Shown: piece after piece, positions 28,741 to 37,413 of the stretch
How positions within the stretch are numbered: the stretch's first letter is position 1
Layout: every line of letters starts with the position of its first letter
Source of the DNA: Acetobacterium sp965140355
GTDB taxonomy: Bacteria > Bacillota > Clostridia > Eubacteriales > Eubacteriaceae
NCBI GenBank assembly: GCA_965140355.1
Contig: OZ223192.1
Span: 376,556-440,555, forward strand
Direction: 5' to 3'
Length of the DNA: 64,000 nt
Made by a program: the position numbers and the translations under genes
The notes under the pieces: model-generated
Told to the model about the DNA's origin: nothing
The model's input: the letters and a program-made list of their open reading frames with translations, nothing else
Databases searched by the model: none

Positions 28741-29199
28741 ATGGGAGAAAATATTAAGATTGTGGCCAAAAACAGAAAAGCACGTCATGATTTTCTCATT
28801 GAGGATACATATGAAGTTGGATTAGTTTTAGCCGGAACGGAAGTAAAATCGATCCGCGCCGGAAAAGTTAGTCTGAAAGAAAGTTTTGCCGATATTTTTA
28901 ATGGCGAGATTTTTGTTTATCAAATGCATATTGATCCTTATGAACAGGGAAATATTTACAATAAAGACCCATTGCGGATTCGAAAACTCTTGATGCATAA
29001 ACAGCAGATTAGAAAGTTGATCGGGTTGAAGCAACGAGAAGGGTACACTCTGGTACCTTTAAGCCTGTATTTTAAAGATGGCCGGGTTAAAATGGAACTG
29101 GCTCTGGCCAAAGGCAAGAAGCTTTATGACAAGCGTCATGCCATTGCCGAACGGGATTCTGACCGCCGGATTCAAAAAAGTATGCGGCATCATGGCTAG
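28741..29199 (+). CDS. smpB: SsrA-binding protein SmpB
   Basis: 152 residues from ATG 28741 (MGENIKIVAKNRKARHDF) behind GAGGAG. The conserved ARHDFLIEDTYEVGLVLAGTEVKSIRAGKVSLKESFADI block, the YEQGNIYNKDP segment and the basic C-terminal tail (KKLYDKRHAIAERDSDRRIQKSM) are complete. It binds tmRNA and brings it to stalled ribosomes; the tail occupies the empty mRNA channel. The ssrA gene begins 10 bp downstream, so both genes act together and may share the promoter. Confidence 0.97.
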   Translation: MGENIKIVAKNRKARHDFLIEDTYEVGLVLAGTEVKSIRAGKVSLKESFADIFNGEIFVYQMHIDPYEQGNIYNKDPLRIRKLLMHKQQIRKLIGLKQREGYTLVPLSLYFKDGRVKMELALAKGKKLYDKRHAIAERDSDRRIQKSMRHHG

Positions 29200-29209
29200 T
29201 TAATTATTT

Positions 29210-29609
29210 GGGGGTGTACTGGTTTCGACGGGGATTTTGAAGCTTGAGTAGCGAGTCGATGTTGCTGATCATCGTAAAAAGTGGCACTTAAATATAAACG
29301 CAAAAACAGAAAAAAGTTACGGGTTAGCTTTAGCAGCGTAAGTACGCTCTAAAGTTTAATACTAAGACTTCGCAGCATAATTAATGCTGCACGCCTCCCA
29401 TCTCAACCTGTGGTTTTGGGTTTCGGCGTTCATTGAAGCAGGGAACCGTTTTAGGTAGTGCCTCGCACCTTTAACGATCAAGAGGCTGGTTCACTCTTTT
29501 CTTTGTCATTGGAGAAGAGGGGGAATGAGAAAATAAGCAATGACTGCACTCGGAGAAGCTCCTGTGAATGGATTTTCGGACAGGGGTTCGACTCCCCTCA
29601 CCTCCACCA
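29210..29609 (+). ncRNA. ssrA: tmRNA
   Basis: About 400 nt. The 5' end GGGGGTG and the 3' end CACCTCC-A-CCA form the acceptor stem, and GGTTCGACTCCC gives the T-arm. The tag reading frame at 29300-29341 encodes AKTEKSYGLALAA followed by TAA; the ALAA end is the degradation tag recognised by ClpXP-type proteases. It rescues stalled ribosomes with SmpB, encoded just upstream. The core genome ends here: the sequence immediately downstream carries insertion-sequence remnants and defence genes, so the 3' end of ssrA is a likely integration site. Confidence 0.97.
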
Positions 29610-29632
29610 AAGATGAAACAAACACAATATAG

Positions 29633-29666
29633 AGACGATTAAATAGCGATATTTAGTCGTTTTTTA
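29633..29666 (+). terminator. Rho-independent terminator of ssrA
   Basis: ACGATTAAAT (29635-29644) pairs with ATTTAGTCGT (29651-29660) with one G-T pair, followed by TTTTTT. Confidence 0.75.
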
Positions 29667-29965
29667 TATATTATGAACGATAATATTAATGTATGGATAT
29701 ATTGTTGCAATAAATAGTATATATGTGTGACGTGGGTTCGAAACGGTCTTTTTAGACTGAATCTTTTCTTGTAAATATTATTTGAATATTCCACTTGAAT
29801 AGTGGTTCTTCCGCTATTTTGAGTATTCAATAAATCACACGAATAAAAGTGTGACAATTCCAGAATTTTGAACCTATTGAACAAATCTCTTTTAGAATAT
29901 TTTCTTTAAAGAACCTAACTTTTTACTGCCTATAGATTTCTTAAGCTTATTAAACGTCATAATCT
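29667..29965. other. Gene-free AT-rich stretch at the island edge
   Basis: No convincing gene is seen. Near 29805 it contains GGTTCTTCCGCTATTTT, resembling GGTTCTTCCGTAAAAAT near 31114 beside the ISL3 remnant. The two could be worn insertion-sequence ends flanking the TIR gene, but the match is short. Confidence 0.3.
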
Positions 29966-30865
29966 TTAACCATACATTTTCAATTCTTCTTTGGTTAAAT
30001 AGATATCAACATTTCCGAGCAATGATTGTCTGTTTTTTTTAATTCTCTCAACATAACTAGACGAGGAAGGAATTACTTCTAATTTGAAAGATCTAACTAA
30101 TTCTATCGGTACTGCAACATAAATTTTTTTCTCCCACTTACAGCCCCAAGTTTCATATAATAATTTGTTAACTTCTTCTTTTGAAAATATTCTAGCTGCC
30201 GAAACCTTGTTGGTATAACGATCTTTTTTGCTCCACCAAATTAATTCGCCATTCCAGTAATTAAGTGTTTTAGTTATTGAAAGTAAATAATAAGAATCTT
30301 TATTATTTATCGATAAATTTAAAAATGTGCTCATTTTTAAAAATTCCTCATACTTAAATCCACCAGAAAAGTTAATTAACATTAACTGGCTGATTTTTTC
30401 TAAAAACGGACTTATATTATTTTTTATATTTTCTATTTTTCTCAAATTAACTAGAACTTCTACTTTGTTTGAATCAGATACTTTAGCTTTTTTTATTTCA
30501 GTTTCACGCGTATCAAATATATTTTGCCAAAATTCAATATAATGTAATCTGGACGAAAAATCAAAAATGTTAGCATCGCTTTTACATAGAACCAATATTC
30601 TTTTCTCATAGTCATCAAGCTTCATTAATTCGCTAATCTCAAACATACAATTTTCAGATTTTAAGTATGAGTCACTAATAATCAACACCGAATAATCATT
30701 ATGTTTGATAGATTGCATAAACTTTTTTATATCTTCCATAAAACTTAATCGATCTTTATCGCGAATTAACAGTACTTCGTCCTGAGCTAATAAACTACTA
30801 AATAGTTCAGCAATTTCACTTGCAATATTTTCCTCTTTCCAACAATACGAAAGGAATACGTTCAT
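29966..30865 (-). CDS. TIR-domain protein (putative NAD-cleaving defence protein)
   Basis: 299 residues from ATG 30865 (MNVFLSYCWKEEN), which has GGAG seven bases upstream; an ATG four codons earlier overlaps that site. The TIR fold is read from MNVFLSYCWKEEN at residues 1-13, the SVLIISDSYLKSENCMFEISEL strand-helix at about 59-80, and ILVLCKSD near 88; Glu76 in CMFEISEL occupies the usual catalytic position. The C-terminal half (about 130-299) has no domain I recognise. Bacterial TIR proteins of this type destroy NAD during phage defence. No sensor gene is adjacent. A perfect inverted repeat lies about 110 bp upstream. Confidence 0.72.
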   Translation of the reverse strand: MNVFLSYCWKEENIASEIAELFSSLLAQDEVLLIRDKDRLSFMEDIKKFMQSIKHNDYSVLIISDSYLKSENCMFEISELMKLDDYEKRILVLCKSDANIFDFSSRLHYIEFWQNIFDTRETEIKKAKVSDSNKVEVLVNLRKIENIKNNISPFLEKISQLMLINFSGGFKYEEFLKMSTFLNLSINNKDSYYLLSITKTLNYWNGELIWWSKKDRYTNKVSAARIFSKEEVNKLLYETWGCKWEKKIYVAVPIELVRSFKLEVIPSSSSYVERIKKNRQSLLGNVDIYLTKEELKMYG

Positions 30866-30973
30866 TGTAATCTCCATTCTGAAACTATTTCTTCGGCACT
30901 GTAAGACAATTTTACCGAAGAAAAATATTTATACTTCGATCTTCATAGAATAACACACATATCATGTAATTAA

Positions 30974-31015
30974 GTATAAGTAATTATGTTTATATAATAA
31001 CATAATTACTTATAC
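30974..31015. repeat. Perfect 17-bp inverted repeat upstream of the TIR gene
   Basis: GTATAAGTAATTATGTT at 30974-30990 and its exact complement at 30999-31015, with an 8-bp centre TATATAAT. It lies about 110 bp upstream of the TIR start. It could be a regulator binding site, a terminator for a lost gene or an insertion-sequence end. Confidence 0.8.
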
Positions 31016-31134
31016 ATGAATATACATCAAATTTTTGTTTTCATCTTGGAATTTACTCAATATAAGGTTGAACCAGGTTAGTTCCAATCAACCCGGACAG
31101 TGGTTCAAATGGTTGGTTCTTCCGTAAAAATCCG

Positions 31135-31352
31135 TTTATCCAGTCTTTGAATGTAGATCATACATCAATTTGACCGTCAATAATTTTTGAGCACATCGAT
31201 CATACATGGTTCGTTTTATCATTTTGAGCTTGTTGTTGATCCCGTCCACAAACCCATTTGATAAGTCACTTACAACAGCATTTTCAATAGCTTCGAGATC
31301 TTTTTCCAGCCCGGCTACAAAAATTGCAAGCTGCTTTACCTCAGAGGTTTTT
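31135..31352 (-). pseudogene. ISL3-family transposase, C-terminal remnant
   Basis: The minus strand encodes a 72-residue fragment with the end of an ISL3-type transposase: LAIFVAGLEKDLEAIENAV, then SDLSNGFVDGINNKLKMIKR, then TMYDRCAQKLL, ending at a stop near 31135. The SNGxVxGxNxKLKxIKR signature is the DDE C-terminal part of this family. The N-terminal two thirds are missing; at 31352 the frame is lost. It is a decayed insertion sequence. Confidence 0.75.
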
Positions 31353-31857
31353 TACCTGTCGATAAACAGATACCGTTGGGGTAAATGGGACTTCGATATA
31401 ATATATGACAGAGGTCACATATGTGCTAGGTATCGGCATTATCAGCCCACTGATGTTCATTACTTATTATCTAATTAAGCATAATAATTTTATCGGATAT
31501 GTCCTGCTACGAATGATATTTGAGTATATCTTTGTGTTGGTATCATGATCCCTATGCAAAGTGTTTTTCAACTGCTAGCGGGTATTTCAATTCCTATCCC
31601 TACTTTGATAACAAAGGTTTTAATTTTCGTCATGATTGCAGTATTTGCAGCTCTTTCTGAGTATCGCTTGAAGCTGATAAAATCCATAATCAACCCGGAA
31701 TACCAGACGCTGCTAGAGCTCCGGTGTCTGTGCTTCCATTCATGAGAGCAGGTACGCCGTCCTTATGAATTATGACCTGCGGTATATCCACAAGCTGTAC
31801 AGGAAGGCACTGAAACAATGCGCCGCCTTTATCCCCGCCCGCTACTGAATAAATAAT
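31353..31857. other. Decayed region without an intact gene
   Basis: Around 31545-31745 a short plus-strand frame encodes a hydrophobic stretch (about 66 residues, two possible membrane segments), and near 31765-31848 a fragment reads YDLRYIHKLYRKALKQ. Neither has a clear ribosome site or a recognised family. These look like broken pieces of mobile-element genes, but I cannot name them. Confidence 0.3.
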
Positions 31858-31891
31858 AACAGCCGAGGCTTGTTTTGAAGCCTCGACTGTT
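31858..31891. terminator. Terminator downstream of the 452-residue gene
   Basis: AACAGCCGAGGCTT pairs with AAGCCTCGACTGTT around GTTTTG with one interior mismatch, 18 bp beyond the stop of the minus-strand gene at 31909. Confidence 0.75.
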
Positions 31892-31908
31892 ATTTAGGGA
31901 ACAATGAC

Positions 31909-33267
31909 CTAAAGTCCGAATCCAAAAAAGGCGGCTACAGTAGCTAAATTAGCTAAAACCGTCAGCACTTTTTCAGAAACCTTTCCAGCCCCTTGCATAA
32001 ATGCCTCAAATTTATTTTTGCATGATTCCTTTTTAGAAGCATCTGTAGCTGTCTTTGCGTCATTCATGATTGATGAAAGATATTCTTTTTGATTTTTATT
32101 TAACTCTATCATAGCATTAATTCTGGTAATAGCGTCATCTAGTTCTTTTGAGAAATTTTCGCCAATGGTTGCACTATTTGCGTCTACGATGACTGTACTA
32201 TTTGTTACAATTCCTGCCATAACCCCAGTAACACTTTCGGTAGTCTGAGTGACATTAACATATGTTGCAGGGCTATGGCTTTTGCGCTTTTTATCCGCCA
32301 TTTTTGTGGCCTCCTTGTATATTGAATGAAAATTTTCACCTGTTTTGATATTCAGTACAATTCCTTGAATGATGTGAAATATCTCTGAAATATTTAAGTC
32401 GCGAATTTCAATGAAACAGGCTTTGTCTATATTATTCTTCCAGAGAACAAGGCAAGGCAATGAATTTACCGGAACATTCAGCTTTTTGAACTGTTCAGTT
32501 ATTTTATATCCAGAGTTGCGGAGTTCTTCTAAGCTATAATAAATATCCAAGTAATCCGCTGATAGAGTATGTAAATCCATCCAGTAGTCATCAATAAAAG
32601 AGGGAAACGCCTTATCTGCTGCAAGAGGAAGAAAAAAACACTTAAAAAGTTTTGGACTTGAATATCTATCATATAAATAATGTAAATTTTTGTGTTTTTC
32701 ACGGTCTTTCTTCGATAAATTGATGCTGATTCTACCAAACAAAGTTATCGGATTATCAATCTTAAAGAGCTTAATCAAAATGTTAAGGCGAGCTTCGTTG
32801 TTGTCATTGCTATATTTTTGTTGTAAATAATCGTTAGCAAGCTCCTTGAATGTTGAAAATGGCATTTTCAAGGTATTGCTTTTATGTAATCTATTCTTTA
32901 ATAACCATTTAAGGAATTCAATCTCTAATGACATATCTTTCGTTGTATCCACAAGAGTATCACTATCACAAATATGTAGCTCATTTTTATCATGCGCCCA
33001 TAGTGCGTTTTCAATTTTTTCTTTTTTTTCGCGCGAACCATGTACTATGTAATATTGTAAACTGTCTATCAACGCCCGTGGCTCGATATTTAGTTTTTGT
33101 TGGTGAATAAATTCTAATGCATAAGAATCTAAATCATCAAATGCGTTGCTGTTCTGTCTGCCACGAAGTACACATTCTCGAACATACCCCATATTTAAAC
33201 TATTGCTTGTATTTTCTTTTACCCAATCAAAAAAATCCAAAATCATATAGCTTGGTAAAGCCAACAT
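31909..33267 (-). CDS. Uncharacterised 452-residue protein with hydrophobic C-terminus
   Basis: The start is ATG 33267 (MLALPSYMILDFFDW), behind AAGGTGG; an upstream in-frame ATG has no site. No domain is recognised with confidence. Visible features: a helical N-terminal region (1-310), a low-complexity linker near 345 (KKRKSHSPATYVNV), a Thr/Ser/Val-rich stretch (about 350-385), a charged helix (about 388-440), and a hydrophobic tail VLTVLANLATVAAFFGFGL that could insert in membranes. The tail and island position suggest a membrane-disrupting or anchored defence effector, but this is inference only. It is a single gene with its own terminator. Confidence 0.7.
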   Translation of the reverse strand: MLALPSYMILDFFDWVKENTSNSLNMGYVRECVLRGRQNSNAFDDLDSYALEFIHQQKLNIEPRALIDSLQYYIVHGSREKKEKIENALWAHDKNELHICDSDTLVDTTKDMSLEIEFLKWLLKNRLHKSNTLKMPFSTFKELANDYLQQKYSNDNNEARLNILIKLFKIDNPITLFGRISINLSKKDREKHKNLHYLYDRYSSPKLFKCFFLPLAADKAFPSFIDDYWMDLHTLSADYLDIYYSLEELRNSGYKITEQFKKLNVPVNSLPCLVLWKNNIDKACFIEIRDLNISEIFHIIQGIVLNIKTGENFHSIYKEATKMADKKRKSHSPATYVNVTQTTESVTGVMAGIVTNSTVIVDANSATIGENFSKELDDAITRINAMIELNKNQKEYLSSIMNDAKTATDASKKESCKNKFEAFMQGAGKVSEKVLTVLANLATVAAFFGFGL

Positions 33268-33677
33268 GGTAAACCACCTTTCTGCATAAAACACAAATCT
33301 CTATACATAGACATAATTATAGATTATTAAGTAAAGTAAAACAAGAAATTTTAGGCAATATTTCTCCGTGACATGAAGATTTTAATACCTACTGTCCGTT
33401 GGTAAGTACCCGTAACGGAGCAGGCCAACTGCTTTTTTAATTTAATAGGAAATTACGCAAAACAAGAAAAAATAAAATAAACGACCAAAAGTAAAAATTT
33501 TATACAAGATTTGTTTAGCTGGGCTAAAGAAGCAGAAGTGCATCCGTTAATTAAAAGTTGTGTTTCCATTACGAATTTGAGTTTATTCATCCGTTTGCCG
33601 ATGGAAATGGACGAATGGGGAGAATGTGGCAAATTTTACTACTTTACAAGTGGAAATCACTATTTGGTTGGCTTGCC

Positions 33678-33685
33678 TATCGAAA
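33678..33685. repeat. IS66 target-site duplication, left copy
   Basis: TATCGAAA directly before the left terminal repeat; identical to 36295-36302. Eight-base duplications are characteristic of the IS66 family. Confidence 0.9.
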
Positions 33686-33755
33686 GTAAGCGTCCTTTAA
33701 AAACATGTGCAAAAAATAACTATGGCGGCCAGATGGCCGCCGTTACTTTTTATCA

Positions 33756-35345
33756 TCATATTTTACACAATGTCTGAACTTTAGGATTCCATGGCAGTAA
33801 CGAATCAAGCAATGTTTTGTTCTCACGGAAAGGAATTGCCGGAAGATTATTAAATAGAAATTCGAGATATTTGTAGGGATTTAAGTGATTCGCCTTGGCT
33901 GTTTCAACAATCGAGTAAACAATTGCGCTGGCACTCGCACCGGCAGGACTGCCTGCAAAAAGCCAGTTTTTCCTCCCCACAGTAAAGGGGCGGATGCTGT
34001 TTTCGGCCAGATTGTTTGAAATCTCGCAGCCGCCATCATCCAGGTAAGACATCAGTCCGACTTGCTGGTTTTTGACATACTGCAGAGCTTTACCAAGTTT
34101 AGATTGGAGTAACACCACTTCCAGATTGGTATCAACCCACGCCCAAAAGGCCTCCAGAACAGGTATTTCCTGTTTCAGACGCTGCACTCGCCGTTCTTCC
34201 GACGGTAAATTTTTTAGTTGTTCTTCAAGCTCAAAAAGTTTGTTGCAATAGGCAATTCCCTGCTGTGGTAAGGTAGCCTCCGCACTTTTAACGGCTTTAG
34301 GCATGGCATCGACAAAGTAACGCCGTGCATGGCTCCAGCACAGGCAACGCTTGATATTTTTCACAACGCCATAGCCCGAGTAGGCATCAGTATGAAGATA
34401 TCCCTTAAAACCGCTCAAAAAATCTGCGGCATTCTTGCCGGCCCGTCCGCTCCGATACTGGAAAATCCGAATCGGCTGATCCGTTCGGGACCCGGAGGTG
34501 AATACCCACATATACGATTTGGCGCTATTCGGGCGCCCTTCTTCTTTCATGACCTGAATTGGTGTCTCATCGGCATGAAGATGGGTTTGGGCCAGAAGCT
34601 TTTCGTGAAACCGGGAAACCATTGCCCCAAGCCATTCATCGGATGTTTTTACAATCCAGTTGGACAAGGTACTGCGCGAAAGTTCCATGCCCAGGTTTTT
34701 AAAGTCCTTTTCCTGTCGATAAAGCGGCACATGGTTGACATATTTCTGATACATGGTCCAGGCAACACTGGAGGGACTGGCCATGGAATGCTGGAGCAGC
34801 GGCGCGTTCGTTGGAGCCTGAGTGTGGTAGGGTCGGCCTTCTTTACGGCAGGTTCGACATTCCCAACTTTCCTGATAAATATGGATCAATTTTAATGTTG
34901 CCGGAAGATGTTCCACCTCGGTCCGCAAATATTTTTTCCCGGCATAATTCAGTTTGGCTCCATCCACAGGGCATATCTGCTGGTCTTCGGATAGGGAATA
35001 AATCCGGTCTTCTTCAGGTAGATTGACAAGTGCTTTTTCACGAGAATAACCAGCACGCGTTTTCTTTTTAGAAATGACTGGTTCCACTTCATCTGATCGG
35101 GCTTCGGTTTCGGCTTCGTCAAACTGGCCGAAAACCAACCCATCCAAAACAATTTGACCGGTTATCACTGATGTTTTTTCGCTCTTTTTACCGAAAAGCT
35201 TTCTGGTTAAAAAATCCAGCTGTTCCCGAAGCAGTTTTGAGTCGGTATTCATCTGTTCGATGGTGTTTTTCAGCGCCGTGATTGTTTCAGTCTGTTGCTT
35301 GATGACTTCAAGAAGAACGGTGGTCTCAGTCGTCTTTTCAACCAT
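33756..35345 (-). CDS. tnpC: IS66 transposase TnpC
   Basis: 529 residues. A leucine-zipper-like N-terminal coiled coil (residues about 10-50), a helix-turn-helix and zinc-binding region with CPVDG and CRTCRKEG, then the IS66 DDE domain: HADETPIQVM (about 248-257), LHTDAYSGYGVVKNIKRCLCWSHARRYF (about 315-342), and the NNLAENSIRPFTVGRKNWLFAGSPAGA segment (about 447-473), ending in the IS66 C-terminal domain. It catalyses cut-and-paste or copy transposition of the element. Length is typical. Confidence 0.95.
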   Translation of the reverse strand: MVEKTTETTVLLEVIKQQTETITALKNTIEQMNTDSKLLREQLDFLTRKLFGKKSEKTSVITGQIVLDGLVFGQFDEAETEARSDEVEPVISKKKTRAGYSREKALVNLPEEDRIYSLSEDQQICPVDGAKLNYAGKKYLRTEVEHLPATLKLIHIYQESWECRTCRKEGRPYHTQAPTNAPLLQHSMASPSSVAWTMYQKYVNHVPLYRQEKDFKNLGMELSRSTLSNWIVKTSDEWLGAMVSRFHEKLLAQTHLHADETPIQVMKEEGRPNSAKSYMWVFTSGSRTDQPIRIFQYRSGRAGKNAADFLSGFKGYLHTDAYSGYGVVKNIKRCLCWSHARRYFVDAMPKAVKSAEATLPQQGIAYCNKLFELEEQLKNLPSEERRVQRLKQEIPVLEAFWAWVDTNLEVVLLQSKLGKALQYVKNQQVGLMSYLDDGGCEISNNLAENSIRPFTVGRKNWLFAGSPAGASASAIVYSIVETAKANHLNPYKYLEFLFNNLPAIPFRENKTLLDSLLPWNPKVQTLCKI

Positions 35346-35454
35346 TAATACTAAGCCCTTTCATCGGTATTTTGTTAAAATTATTATACCATAATCGGAC
35401 CAATTTTACTATGAAAAAGCCTGTAAAACCGTTGGTAAATCGGGTTTTTACAGA

Positions 35455-35811
35455 CTACAATAACCGCTTGTTTTTCACATTTTGGATGACTTTCTTTTGA
35501 TCAATTGCGAGGCCTTCCAGCAGCCATCGATATTGTTGTGGGGTAATCTCTCTGACGTCTTCCGATGATTTTGGCCACTGGAACATCCCACTTTCAAGCC
35601 GCTTGTACAGCAGTAGAAATCCATCCCCCTCCCAAAAGAGTGCTTTTATTCGATCCCGTTTTTTACCACAGAATAGAAAAAGCGAATTTTGAAATGGATC
35701 CAGTTGAAAGTTCATCTGTACGATGGCCGCCAGACCGTCAATCTGTCGGCGCATATCGGTATGACCACAGGCAATATAGATCCGGATATCGTCGGGGAAA
35801 CGAATCAGCAT
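35455..35811 (-). CDS. tnpB: IS66 family accessory protein TnpB
   Basis: 118 residues matching IS66 Orf2: IYIACGHTDMRRQIDGLAAIVQ (about 10-31), SLFLFCGKKRDRIKALFWEGDGFLLLYKRLE (about 44-74), then the WP and QYRWLLEGL parts at the end. The protein is needed for IS66 transposition, though its chemistry is not known. It overlaps tnpA by 7 bp, indicating translational coupling. This tnpB is unrelated to the IS200/IS605 TnpB nuclease. Confidence 0.95.
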   Translation of the reverse strand: MLIRFPDDIRIYIACGHTDMRRQIDGLAAIVQMNFQLDPFQNSLFLFCGKKRDRIKALFWEGDGFLLLYKRLESGMFQWPKSSEDVREITPQQYRWLLEGLAIDQKKVIQNVKNKRLL

Positions 35812-36167
35812 GACTGCTTGAGAAGCTGAATCGTTGTTTCCAGCGTCATTGGATCAGCACCGTTATGGATTACCAGTTCAAATGCATTGATATAAACAAC
35901 GGCACAGATTCCCTGCGATTGCTTTTCCGTTTCCGTTGGTTTTGCCATAATTTCAGCAAACTCGGGGCAACCAGTAATGGCAAGCGAGCCTGCTCGAACC
36001 AGCGCATCTTCGCGGATTGTTTTCAGCCAATAATAATAACTGGCTTCGGAAACCTGATTCTTTTCACACCATGCTTTTATCGACAGCCCGCTTTCTTTCC
36101 GTTCCTGGATCATTGCCTGCCATTTTTCCTTTTGAATGACGTGCTGTGTGGACTTCATAAGTGCCAT
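35805..36167 (-). CDS. tnpA: IS66 family accessory protein TnpA
   Basis: 120 residues with the N-terminal WQAMIQERKESGLSIKAWCEKNQVSEASYYYWLK helix-turn-helix typical of IS66 Orf1. The C-terminal part (VVYINAFELVIHNGADPMTLETTIQLL) is the standard short tail. The start ATG follows AAGGGAG. It lies just downstream of a long inverted repeat that may contain the promoter or regulatory site of the element. Confidence 0.93.
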   Translation of the reverse strand: MALMKSTQHVIQKEKWQAMIQERKESGLSIKAWCEKNQVSEASYYYWLKTIREDALVRAGSLAITGCPEFAEIMAKPTETEKQSQGICAVVYINAFELVIHNGADPMTLETTIQLLKQSC

Positions 36168-36186
36168 GATAAAACTCTCCCTTCAT

Positions 36187-36227
36187 ACTTTTAGTATTTT
36201 CAGAGTTACTCTGAAAACACTAAAAGT
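36187..36227. repeat. 20-bp inverted repeat upstream of tnpA
   Basis: ACTTTTAGTATTTTCAGAGT and ACTCTGAAAACACTAAAAGT flank a single T; one mismatch in 20. It lies in the IS66 promoter region 20 bp upstream of tnpA and may be an operator for transposase expression. Confidence 0.8.
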
Positions 36228-36294
36228 TCTGTTTTAAGTCTATTGTCTCATGTTTTTGAAATGTTTTAAATCCATGCGTTTATTGGACGCTTAC

Positions 36295-36302
36295 TATCGA
36301 AA
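36295..36302. repeat. IS66 target-site duplication, right copy
   Basis: TATCGAAA directly after the right terminal repeat; identical to 33678-33685. Confidence 0.9.
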
Positions 36303-36797
36303 CGCTTATTAGGGAACGTCAGGATAAATATTACAAAGTACTTGGAGAATGTGATCATCGAGCAGATTCAGGTCAGTTTGTTGAATTCTTATTAGAAGCA
36401 ATTTATGATGTGCTACAAGATGTCTCAAGCACCGAACAAGTTACCGAACAAGTTGAAAGATTATTAAAGGTGATCGGTGATGATGCCTATTCGACAAAGG
36501 AATTGATGGAATTATTAGGTTTAAAGCATCGGCAGACCTTTAGAGATAATTATTTATTACCCACTATGAAAAAAGGACTAATTGAAATGACAATTCCGGA
36601 TAAACCAAATAGCAGCAAACAGAAATATAGAAAAAAAGATAAAAATATTCTCTGTTAGAATGAAATTTACGTGTTGTGGAATAAAAATTTAACCATATGT
36701 ATGAATTAAGATAGATGTTTTTAGCTTTAAAGTATTATAGTTTATTTTATTAGTGTAAAGGAATAGTCATCAACTCTTAGAAAAGGATGTTCTAATA

Positions 36798-36980
36798 ATG
36801 GAGCGTTTTTACAATACGATGAAAACAGAATTCGTTTATCAATATTCATTTGAAACCGACGAAGACTTGAATCAGGGTATTCATGAATATATCTTTGACT
36901 GGTATAATTACAGTCATTCTCATTCATATAATGACGGTAAAACACCATTCGAAATGAGGCATTCAAACGAGCTTTCAGTA
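36798..36980 (+). pseudogene. IS3-family transposase (OrfB) C-terminal remnant
   Basis: The plus strand encodes MERFYNTMKTEFVYQ, then DEDLNQGIHEYIFDWYNY, then KTPFEMR, the end of an IS3-type DDE transposase (rve domain with the final conserved Glu region). The rest is missing and the downstream reading continues without similarity. There is no intact copy in the window. Confidence 0.8.
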
Positions 36981-37413
36981 TTACAATTTTGCCTGACTAG
37001 AACAGGTAGCTGTCTAGAGTCTGATTCATTTAAACTAATTTGCAATAGCACGTCTACAGGAAAGGCCCATATCAAGACTTGAAGAAACGTTCAATTGAGC
37101 ATTTCTTCAGGTCTCTATTTTTCTTGCTTATATCTACCATAATAATTTTCAACAAAATTGAGAAAAGTTAAGAATGAAAGAAAATATTGTTGTAATTTGA
37201 TGCACCAAGGTGTAGAATTATTAAAATGAACCCTACCAAATAATCTTTCGTTAAAGTTACTCACTTCTCATTAAGCATGTAAATCCAAAACCTAAAAATA
37301 CTTAGCAAAATTCAATTAAATCAAGTGATTCGCACCTTTCAAACACGAAAATGATCAAAACAAAATTAAATACTAAGTCAGAGACCAGTATTAAAAATAG
37401 TGGAGGTAATTTT
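36981..37413. other. Upstream region of the CRISPR operon
   Basis: No gene is seen. A weak hairpin GAAGAAACG/CATTTCTTC lies at about 37080-37110. The GGAGG ribosome site of the first operon gene is at about 37401-37405. Any operon promoter is not obvious by eye. Confidence 0.35.

Larger units (their letters stand above)
33686..36294. mobile_element. Complete IS66-family insertion sequence (2609 bp)
   Basis: Bounded by terminal inverted repeats beginning GTAAGCGTCC on both ends, with further scattered matches (AA, CATG) inward, and flanked by TATCGAAA duplications. All three canonical genes (tnpA, tnpB, tnpC) are present on the minus strand and intact. The element sits inside a fic pseudogene. 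Both the exact duplications and the open genes suggest recent insertion. Confidence 0.93.
33495..36658 (+). pseudogene. fic pseudogene split by an IS66 element
   Basis: Left part (33495-33685): the frame around 33568 encodes HYEFEFIHPFADGNGRMGRMWQ, containing the Fic catalytic motif HPFADGNGR, but single-base shifts before and after it break the frame, and the N-terminus is missing. Right part (36303-36658): LIRERQDKYYKVLGE continues into the winged-helix C-terminus YSTKELMELLGLKHRQTFRDN of Fic proteins. The IS66 insertion with 8-bp target duplication TATCGAAA lies between them. Intact Fic proteins transfer AMP to target proteins. The single-base lesions on the left side are not caused by the insertion. 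A separate fic N-terminal fragment occurs at 55625. Confidence 0.85.

Noticed and set aside
29700..29780. Possible second ssrA-derived att site (GGGTTCGAAACGG)
   Set aside because: Only the short GGTTCGA core matches a T-arm; there is no acceptor sequence or CCA, so the match is not meaningful.
34329..34895. Plus-strand 188-residue reading frame in IS66
   Set aside because: It is antisense to the well-supported transposase TnpC.
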